In this document: positions 1 through 6,306 of the stretch, piece by piece
Numbering within the stretch: position 1 is the first letter of the stretch
Layout of the letters: every line of letters begins with the position of its first letter
Assembly: GCA_028869395.1 (NCBI GenBank)
Contig: JAGWSE010000224.1
Span: 1 to 6,306 of the forward strand
Length of the DNA: 6,306 nucleotides
Direction of reading: 5' to 3'
Origin: Alphaproteobacteria bacterium
GTDB lineage: Bacteria; Pseudomonadota; Alphaproteobacteria; Caulobacterales; Caulobacteraceae
Translations under genes and position numbers: made by a program
The notes under the pieces: generated by a model
What the model was told of the DNA's origin: nothing
Database searches by the model: none
The model's input: only the letters and a program-made list of their open reading frames with translations

Positions 1-485
1 ACGTTCCGGCGGGAGACGTCGCCCAGGGTGACGATCACCCGCAGGCGGGGCAGGGCGGCGATGCGGGCGGTCAGGAACGGCCGGCAGTTGGCCTCTTCCG
101 CGGTCTCCGGCTTGTTGCCGGGCGGGGCGCAGCGGACCGCGTTGGTGATCATGCAGTCCACCAGTTGCAGACCGTCGTCGGGACGGGCGGCGTAGGTTCC
201 GCTGGCGAAGCCGAGCTTCAGAAGGGTCTCGTAGAGCAGCACGCCGGCATAGTCGCCGGTGAAGGGCCGGCCCGTGCGATTGGCGCCGGTCCGTCCGGGC
301 GCGAGGCCCACAACGAGCAGCCGCGCCTCGGGATCGCCGAACGAGGGCGCGGCGCCGTTGAACCAGTCGGGATGGGCGGCGCGGTTGTCGTCGCGGTAGG
401 CGACGAGCCTGGGGCAGATGGGGCAGTCGCGTGCGGGCTCGGGCGGGCAGACCGCCGGTGTCGGCCGCACGTCAGGCTTCGGCAT
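1..485 (-). CDS. Uracil-DNA glycosylase, family 5 (UdgB-like), C-terminus cut by window edge
   Basis: This is a DNA repair enzyme expected to remove uracil from DNA in base excision repair. The minus strand reads open from ATG 485 to base 1, giving 161 residues without the C-terminal part. Motif 1 is GLAPG (residues 60-64), followed by GANRTGRPFTGDYAG. Leu stands where family 4 enzymes carry the acidic residue (GEAPG), which together with the GANRTGRPF stretch points to family 5. Cys21 and Cys24 (CPIC), Cys119 (VRCAPPGNKP) and Cys134 (ANCRPF) fit the four ligands of the 4Fe-4S cluster known in families 4 and 5. The conserved C-terminal His motif lies off the window. ATG 485 overlaps the end of the upstream NYN gene by 14 bp and has GAGG only 3 nt before it. 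GTG 470, just after the NYN stop, is the alternative start. The overlap suggests co-transcription with the NYN gene. The family is clear; the exact start is less so. Confidence 0.88.
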   Translation of the reverse strand, partial: MPKPDVRPTPAVCPPEPARDCPICPRLVAYRDDNRAAHPDWFNGAAPSFGDPEARLLVVGLAPGRTGANRTGRPFTGDYAGVLLYETLLKLGFASGTYAARPDDGLQLVDCMITNAVRCAPPGNKPETAEEANCRPFLTARIAALPRLRVIVTLGDVSRRN

Positions 486-1089
486 CGGCCTCGTCGCCGG
501 CGCGGTCGCGCCCGTACTCGCGCTCGTGGGCGCGGCTTTCCTGGATGAACCTGGGCAGCCGCGAAGGCCGGCCGATGATCTCGGCGAGGTCGGCGAGGTC
601 CACGAAGTTGTCGGCCTGGCGCCTGAGGTCGTCGGAGGCCATGGGCGGGGTGGACTTCACGGTGGAGACGACCGTCACCCGCGCGCCCTTGCGCTGCACG
701 GCCTCCACGAGGCAGCGGAAGTCGCCGTCGCCAGAGAACAGCACCAGATGGTCGGCCGCGCCGGACATCTCCATCATGTCGACGGCGATCTCGACGTCCA
801 TGTCGCCGCGCCAGCGCTTGCGGCCCTGGCTGTCGACGTATTCCCGCGCGGGCTTCGTCACCAGCCGGTAGCCGTTATAGTCGAGCCAGTCGACGAGCGG
901 CCGGATCGGCGAATATTCCTGATCCTCGACCAGTGCGGTGTAATAGTAGGCGCGGATGAGGATGCCGCGCTTGCGGAACTCCTCGAGGAGCTTGCGGTAA
1001 TCGATGTCGAAGCCCAGGCCCTTGGCGGCCGAATAGAGGTTCGCCCCGTCGATGAAGAGCGCCAGCCGGTCCGTGGGATAAAAAGTCAT
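472..1089 (-). CDS. NYN-domain (LabA/DUF88-like) putative nuclease
   Basis: This 205-residue protein has a PIN-like NYN fold predicted from sequence. FIDGANLY (residues 12-19) carries the first acidic residue, Asp14. GDMDVEIAVDMM (95-106) carries Asp96 and Asp98. LFSGDGDF (117-124) carries Asp121 and Asp123. Together these match the metal-binding acidic cluster of NYN RNases. Related LabA/DUF88 proteins are mostly of unproven function, and the substrate here is unknown. The last 20 or so residues are strongly charged and probably disordered. I chose ATG 1089 because MTFYPTDRLALFIDGAN is the natural start of the domain. AGGA at 1101-1104 lies 11 nt upstream, a rather long spacing. The frame remains open to about 1431, but that extension runs antisense through folK and is not expected to be coding. 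The gene diverges from folK and is followed by an overlapping uracil-DNA glycosylase, so a nucleic-acid maintenance role is possible but only inferred. Confidence 0.9.
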   Translation of the reverse strand: MTFYPTDRLALFIDGANLYSAAKGLGFDIDYRKLLEEFRKRGILIRAYYYTALVEDQEYSPIRPLVDWLDYNGYRLVTKPAREYVDSQGRKRWRGDMDVEIAVDMMEMSGAADHLVLFSGDGDFRCLVEAVQRKGARVTVVSTVKSTPPMASDDLRRQADNFVDLADLAEIIGRPSRLPRFIQESRAHEREYGRDRAGDEADAEA

Positions 1090-1141
1090 AAGTTCGAAAT
1101 TCCTGAAATCGGGATCCGCTGAGCTCGACGACCTCGTCATC

Positions 1142-1630
1142 GTGGCTCTCGGCAGCAACATGGCCGGCGGGTTCGCTTCGTCCGAAGCGCTTCTGGAGGC
1201 TGCTCTGGCGCGGTTCCCTGGGGCTGGATTGCCTGTCATGGCCAGGTCGAGCTGGTGGCGCTCAGCCGCCTGGCCCGACCCTTCTGGCCCTGAGTATCGC
1301 AACGCCGTCGCGATTGTCGAGGCGCACAAGGACGCGCGAGGCGTGCTGGAGGCGCTTTTTTCCATCGAACAAGCGTTTGAAAGAACACGCGAAGCCCGAA
1401 ACGCCCCCCGGACGCTCGATCTCGACCTCATCGCCTATGGCCGCGAGGTGTTCGATGCCCCGGACGGTGCGCCCGGTCTGATCCTGCCTCACCCCCGGGC
1501 GCACGAGCGCCGGTTCGTCATGGGGCCGCTGGCCGAGATCGCTCCGGCGTGGCGCCATCCGGTGCTTGGCCGAACGGCCGCGTCTCTGGCGGCCAGGGCG
1601 CAGGTGGGCCGCGACGCCACGCCGATCTGA
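1142..1630 (+). CDS. folK: 2-amino-4-hydroxy-6-hydroxymethyldihydropteridine pyrophosphokinase (HPPK)
   Basis: HPPK transfers pyrophosphate from ATP to 6-hydroxymethyl-7,8-dihydropterin, the step before dihydropteroate synthase in cytosolic folate synthesis. The 162-residue reading has the N-terminal ALGSN motif (2-6), GPEYRNAV (49-56), and the HPPK signature RNAPRTLDLDLIAYG (86-100). In that signature Asp93 and Asp95 correspond to the two Mg-binding aspartates. It is followed by LPHPRAHERRFVMGPLAEIAP (115-135), typical of the family. The start given is GTG 1142, the only ATG, GTG or TTG in frame after the stop at 1079-1081. It trims the first beta strand, because upstream codons read DDLVIV directly before ALGSN. 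A CTG at 1103 would give 175 residues but has no Shine-Dalgarno sequence. The gene stands alone among folate genes here and diverges from the NYN gene. Function is secure; the start is doubtful. Confidence 0.93.
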   Translation: MALGSNMAGGFASSEALLEAALARFPGAGLPVMARSSWWRSAAWPDPSGPEYRNAVAIVEAHKDARGVLEALFSIEQAFERTREARNAPRTLDLDLIAYGREVFDAPDGAPGLILPHPRAHERRFVMGPLAEIAPAWRHPVLGRTAASLAARAQVGRDATPI

Positions 1631-1772
1631 AGTCGTTGCGTCACGCTCTCGTCGCATGGCGAAGTTTCCGCCGCCGATGAGTTCCTGCAATTACTCAAAA
1701 CGGGGACTTCTATCGCAAATACAACCCATCGTTTATTGGCCGCGCCGCGCGCCTTCGTCAAACGACGCGCCC

Positions 1773-1886
1773 ATGGAATGGCGTCCGCGGTCGACCCGCG
1801 ATTCCCTTATCGGCATCCTGGCCGGGGTCCTGCTGGGCCTCGCCGTGGGCGGACTCGCCATCTGGGCGGCGGTGGCGATGCCCTGA
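1773..1886 (+). CDS. Candidate 37-residue single-pass membrane microprotein
   Basis: I do not recognise this protein. From ATG 1773 it has a basic head with Arg4, Arg6 and Arg9. A hydrophobic stretch of about 25 residues follows (around 12-36), rich in Gly, Ala and Leu and containing ILAGVLLGLAVGGLAIW. This would form one transmembrane helix, probably with the N-terminus inside by the positive-inside rule. Small residues spaced like a glycine zipper could support helix packing. Third codon positions are mostly G or C, as in the neighbouring real genes. Against it, there is no Shine-Dalgarno sequence before the ATG, although leaderless or weakly led genes are common in Caulobacter-type bacteria. 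The frame stays open upstream to 1566, but that part overlaps folK and shows no protein-like character. Function is unknown. Confidence 0.5.
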   Translation: MEWRPRSTRDSLIGILAGVLLGLAVGGLAIWAAVAMP

Positions 1887-1923
1887 GGGCGAGGCCATAT
1901 CGTCCCGCGCCCCTTATGTGGCG

Positions 1924-1952
1924 TTGCACAATGAGCTCCGCGCCTTTATCTT
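1924..1952 (+). promoter_or_regulatory. Possible promoter for rpoZ
   Basis: TTGCAC at 1924-1929 and TATCTT at 1947-1952 are separated by 17 bp. Each matches the sigma-70-type consensus only in part. Transcription would begin near 1959 and leave a leader of roughly 25-30 nt before the rpoZ ATG at 1986. The match is weak and the AT-rich patch at 1681-1740 is an alternative location. Confidence 0.25.
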
Positions 1953-1985
1953 CCCGGGTTCTCTCCCCGCGCTTCCGAGGACCCT

Positions 1986-2345
1986 ATGGCTCGCGTCACC
2001 GTCGAAGATTGCATCGATAAGGTTCCCAACCGGTTCGGCCTCGTGCTGCTGTCGGCCCACCGCGCGCGCGCCATCTCGGCCGGTTCGCAGCTGATGGTCG
2101 ACCGCGACAACGACAAGAACCCGGTCGTGGCGCTGCGCGAGATCGCCGACGACGTGGTCGATCCTGACGAGCTGCGCGAAGGCATCATCGGCACCCTGCA
2201 GCGCGTCGACGAGCGCTCCGAGGCCGAGGAAGAAGCCGAAACCCTGGCCCTGCTGGCCGATCCGACCCATACGCAGATGAGCGAGATGGAGCTGGTCCGC
2301 GCCCTGCAAAGCGACCGTGACGGCGGTCAGGAGGAGCGGTACTGA
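1986..2345 (+). CDS. rpoZ: DNA-directed RNA polymerase omega subunit
   Basis: Omega helps fold and assemble the beta-prime subunit of RNA polymerase. In E. coli its N-terminal MAR motif contributes to ppGpp site 1 at the omega/beta-prime interface. This 119-residue protein begins MARVTVEDCIDKVPNRFGLV, so the MAR motif is present. It continues with LLSAHRARAIS (21-31) and NPVVALREIADD (45-56), all typical omega core sequence. The C-terminal half is acidic (EEEAE at 81-85) and longer than in E. coli (91 residues), as is usual in alphaproteobacteria. The start is well supported: GAGG at 1977-1980 lies 5 nt before the ATG. spoT follows immediately, so a shared transcript is likely, and omega's final codons contain a perfect AGGAGG that may serve spoT. 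Confidence 0.96.
   Translation: MARVTVEDCIDKVPNRFGLVLLSAHRARAISAGSQLMVDRDNDKNPVVALREIADDVVDPDELREGIIGTLQRVDERSEAEEEAETLALLADPTHTQMSEMELVRALQSDRDGGQEERY
2329..2336 (+). promoter_or_regulatory. Strong Shine-Dalgarno sequence for spoT inside the rpoZ 3' end
   Basis: AGGAGGAG contains the full AGGAGG consensus and sits within the last codons of rpoZ. The next in-frame spoT codon at ideal distance (7 nt) is CTG 2342, which overlaps the rpoZ stop codon as CTGA. GTG 2408, the nearest canonical start, is more than 70 nt away and has no ribosome binding site of its own. The site therefore bears on where spoT begins, although the purine run also simply encodes Gln-Glu-Glu of omega. Confidence 0.6.
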
Positions 2346-2407
2346 GCCTCGAAGGCGCAGACCCGCTGACCACCAGGACCGAGGCGGCGCCGATCCAGCC
2401 CGCCCCC

Positions 2408-4615
<2,208 letters not shown>

Positions 4616-4653
4616 CCTTCCGATCCATCCCGAACCGCATTATTTCGGACGCC

Positions 4654-5238
4654 ATGAACACCGAAGACGTCCTGAACGAGTTCCGCGGCGCTGGCGCGCT
4701 GCGCGAAGGCCATTTCATCCTGGCTTCGGGCCGCCATTCGCCGATCTTCCTGCAGAAGAACCTGGTCTTCCAGTATCCTGATCGCACCGCCCGGCTCTGC
4801 AAGGCCCTGGCCGAGAAGATCGAGGCCGCATTCGGCAAGCCCGATGTCATTGTGGCTCCCGCTGTGGGCGCGATCATTCCGGGGTACGAGACCGCCCGCT
4901 GGCTGGGCGTGCCGGCGATCTATGTCGAGCGTGAGGAGGGCAAGTTCAAGCTTCGCCGCGCCTTCAGGATCGCGAGGGGGGCAAAGGTCGTCGTCGTCGA
5001 AGACGTGATCACCACCGGCGGCTCGTTCCGCGAGGCCGTCGAGCCGATCGAGGCGGCGGGCGGAACGGTGCTCTGTTGCGCCTGCCTGGTCGACCGCTCC
5101 GGCGGCCGGGCCGACGTGGGCTTTCCGCTGGTGGCGTTGGCGACGGTCGATGTGCCGTCCTACGCTCCGGACGAGATCCCGCCGGATCTGGCGGCGGTCC
5201 CCGCCGAGGAGCCGGGCTCCAAGAGGCTGAAGGGATGA
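4654..5238 (+). CDS. pyrE: Orotate phosphoribosyltransferase
   Basis: PyrE joins orotate to PRPP to form orotidine 5'-monophosphate in de novo pyrimidine synthesis. The 194-residue protein carries the PRPP-binding motif VVVVEDVITTGGS (112-124), the strongest mark of type I phosphoribosyltransferases. SGRHSPIFLQKN (25-36) lies near the N-terminus. VEREEGKFKLRR (91-102) corresponds to the catalytic flexible loop, with lysines 97 and 99. Length is normal for the alphaproteobacterial form, which is somewhat shorter than the E. coli enzyme (213 aa). ATG 4654 lies 39 nt after the spoT stop and has only a weak GGA (4647-4649) before it. A small CCGAA/TTCGG inverted repeat lies just upstream. The stop overlaps the pdxJ start as ATGA. 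Confidence 0.96.
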   Translation: MNTEDVLNEFRGAGALREGHFILASGRHSPIFLQKNLVFQYPDRTARLCKALAEKIEAAFGKPDVIVAPAVGAIIPGYETARWLGVPAIYVEREEGKFKLRRAFRIARGAKVVVVEDVITTGGSFREAVEPIEAAGGTVLCCACLVDRSGGRADVGFPLVALATVDVPSYAPDEIPPDLAAVPAEEPGSKRLKG

Positions 5239-5993
5239 CCCGTATCCGGTTGGGCGTGAACATCGACCACGTGGCGACCGTGCGGAATGCGCGCGGGGCC
5301 AGCTATCCTGATCCGGTGCGCGCGGCCGAACTGGCGCTCGCCGCCGGCGCGGACGGGATCACCGCTCACCTTCGCGAGGACCGCCGCCACATCTCCGACG
5401 CCGACATCGACGCCCTCGCCGCGATCACCCGCCGGCGCGGACGGCCGCTGAATCTCGAAATGGCGGTCACGCCCGAAATGGAGCAGGTCGCGCTCGCCCA
5501 TCGCCCCCACGCCGCCTGCCTGGTGCCCGAGCGGCGTGAAGAGGTCACCACCGAGGGGGGACTCGACGTCGCCAAGGGCCACAACGCCATCGCGCCGGTC
5601 ATCGCGCGGCTCATGGGCGCCGGCATCCGCGTCTCCTGCTTCATCGATGCGGATCTCGCGCAGGTCGCTGCGGCGAAGTCGGCGGGCTCGGCGGTGGTCG
5701 AACTCCACACCGGCGCCTATTGCGACGCGGTGCGCGAGCGCTCGACGGAAACTTCGGCGCTGTTCGACAAGCTGCGCGCCGCGGCGGCCGAAGCGGCGCG
5801 CCTGGGCCTAGAAGTGCATGCCGGCCACGGGATCGACTACGAGACGGTGAAGCCCATCGCCGCGATTCCCGAGGTCGCCGAGCTCAACATCGGCCATTTC
5901 CTGATCGGCGAGGCTATCTTCATCGGGCTGGGCCCGGCCATCCAGCGGATGCGGGCGCTTATGGACGAAGCCAGAGCGACGAGGGCGGCTTGA
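5235..5993 (+). CDS. pdxJ: Pyridoxine 5'-phosphate synthase
   Basis: PdxJ condenses 1-deoxy-D-xylulose 5-phosphate with 3-amino-2-oxopropyl phosphate, the last ring-forming step of DXP-dependent vitamin B6 synthesis. The 252-residue TIM-barrel protein starts MTRIRLGVNIDHVATVRNAR, the family hallmark. It also has AHLREDRRHI (44-53, His45), NLEMA (73-77, Glu75), VVELHTG (154-160, Glu156), HAGHGI (195-200, His198) and NIGH (218-221). These match the conserved active-site positions of the family. ATG 5235 overlaps the pyrE stop as ATGA, and AGAGG at 5222-5226 sits 8 nt upstream, so the start is firm despite the frame being open further left. The stop overlaps the acpS start. Length is close to that of E. 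coli PdxJ (243 aa). Confidence 0.97.
   Translation: MTRIRLGVNIDHVATVRNARGASYPDPVRAAELALAAGADGITAHLREDRRHISDADIDALAAITRRRGRPLNLEMAVTPEMEQVALAHRPHAACLVPERREEVTTEGGLDVAKGHNAIAPVIARLMGAGIRVSCFIDADLAQVAAAKSAGSAVVELHTGAYCDAVRERSTETSALFDKLRAAAAEAARLGLEVHAGHGIDYETVKPIAAIPEVAELNIGHFLIGEAIFIGLGPAIQRMRALMDEARATRAA
5981..5984 (+). promoter_or_regulatory. Shine-Dalgarno sequence fixing the TTG start of acpS
   Basis: GAGG lies 5 nt upstream of TTG 5990, inside the final codons of pdxJ. The TTG overlaps the pdxJ stop as TTGA. No other start codon nearby keeps the essential IGIGSD strand of AcpS, so this site decides the start. Confidence 0.6.
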
Positions 5994-6306
5994 TCATCGG
6001 CATCGGCTCGGATCTCTCCGACATCCGTCGGATCGAGACGAGCCTCGAGCGCTTCGGGGAGCGGTTCACCCACCGCTGCTTCACCGACGTGGAGCGCGCA
6101 CGATCCGAGCGCAAGCCCGATCGCGCCGCCTCCTACGCCAAGCGCTTCGCGGCCAAGGAAGCCTGCGCCAAGGCGCTGGGCACCGGAATCCGCCGCGGTG
6201 TGTTCTGGCGCGACATGGGCGTGGTGAACATGCGTTCCGGTCAGCCGACCATGACGCTGACGAACGGCGCGGCCGCCCGCCTCGCCGAGATCACGCCGGC
6301 GGGGCA
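5990..6306 (+). CDS. acpS: Holo-[acyl-carrier-protein] synthase, C-terminus cut by window edge
   Basis: AcpS transfers 4'-phosphopantetheine from coenzyme A to the serine of acyl carrier protein, activating it for fatty acid synthesis. The window holds 105 codons of a protein usually around 125-140 residues. The N-terminus reads IIGIGSDLSDIRRIE (2-16), where Asp8 is the expected Mg ligand. YAKRFAAKEACAKALGTG (49-66) contains the second signature, with Glu57 as the other metal ligand. These two motifs define the AcpS-type phosphopantetheinyl transferase family. The start is TTG 5990, overlapping the pdxJ stop, with GAGG 5 nt before it; the next plausible in-frame start would destroy the first motif. 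Tight coupling to pdxJ implies the same operon. The 3' end, and any gene behind it, lies outside the window. Confidence 0.94.
   Translation, partial: MIIGIGSDLSDIRRIETSLERFGERFTHRCFTDVERARSERKPDRAASYAKRFAAKEACAKALGTGIRRGVFWRDMGVVNMRSGQPTMTLTNGAAARLAEITPAG

Larger units (their letters stand above)
1631..1985. other. Intergenic region between folK and rpoZ
   Basis: These 355 bases hold no classical gene. Three things can be seen. Bases 1681-1740 are about 57% A+T, far above the surroundings, and may hold promoter elements, though I cannot pick a convincing -35/-10 pair there. A 37-codon ORF with a hydrophobic core lies at 1773-1886. A candidate rpoZ promoter lies at 1924-1952. There is no strong hairpin followed by a T-run after folK, so I see no intrinsic terminator. 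Other frames here, on both strands, look non-coding. Confidence 0.6.

Noticed and set aside
418..1122. A 234-codon open frame on the plus strand
   Set aside because: It is antisense to the uracil-DNA glycosylase and NYN genes, both supported by motifs. The protein has repetitive low-complexity composition and no known motif.
1756..1767. CGTC-AAAC-GACG hairpin after folK as a terminator
   Set aside because: A 4-bp stem with no following T-run is expected by chance.
1800..1856. Two GANTC sites (1800-1804 and 1852-1856) upstream of rpoZ as CcrM/GcrA cell-cycle control
   Set aside because: GANTC also occurs inside spoT, pdxJ and acpS here, so these two are not special, and they fall inside the candidate small ORF.
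1566..1886. The longer version of the small membrane ORF, from ATG 1566
   Set aside because: Its first part overlaps folK in another frame and the middle is AT-rich and not protein-like; only the part after ATG 1773 has coding character.
4630..4648. CCGAA/TTCGG inverted repeat between spoT and pyrE as a terminator or attenuator
   Set aside because: The stem is only 5 bp with a 9 nt loop and there is no T-run. It could slightly affect pyrE translation, but the evidence is too weak to call it.

Overview
This is a GC-rich (roughly two-thirds G+C), densely packed chromosomal window of bacterial housekeeping genes. The protein sequences and the order NYN / folK / rpoZ / spoT / pyrE / pdxJ / acpS look like an alphaproteobacterium, most likely Caulobacterales (Caulobacter or Phenylobacterium type). 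That placement rests on memory of these families and of the gene order, not on a database search. I see no mobile element, CRISPR array, tRNA, rRNA or sign of recent transfer.

Left part, minus strand (1-1089): a two-gene unit reading leftwards. First comes a LabA/DUF88-type NYN-domain protein, then a family 5 (UdgB-type) Fe-S uracil-DNA glycosylase that overlaps its end and runs off the left edge. The unit diverges from folK across only about 50 bp.

Middle, plus strand (1142-1985): folK (folate pathway HPPK), whose start codon is unclear, then about 355 bp with no classical gene. That stretch holds a locally AT-rich patch, a credible 37-residue single-pass membrane microprotein ORF, and a possible rpoZ promoter.

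Right part, plus strand (1986-6306): rpoZ (RNA polymerase omega), spoT (long bifunctional RelA/SpoT homologue), pyrE (pyrimidine synthesis), pdxJ (vitamin B6 synthesis) and acpS (acyl carrier protein activation, cut by the right edge). Spacing is tight: pyrE-pdxJ overlap as ATGA and pdxJ-acpS as TTGA. rpoZ and spoT may overlap as CTGA if spoT starts at a CTG placed 7 nt behind a perfect AGGAGG. The (p)ppGpp synthetase/hydrolase sits directly behind the polymerase subunit whose N-terminal MAR motif helps form a ppGpp site, so the alarmone maker and part of its target are neighbours.

No undescribed biological system is evident. The points most worth a second look are the apparent non-canonical start of spoT, the missing canonical start for full-length folK, and the small membrane ORF upstream of rpoZ.
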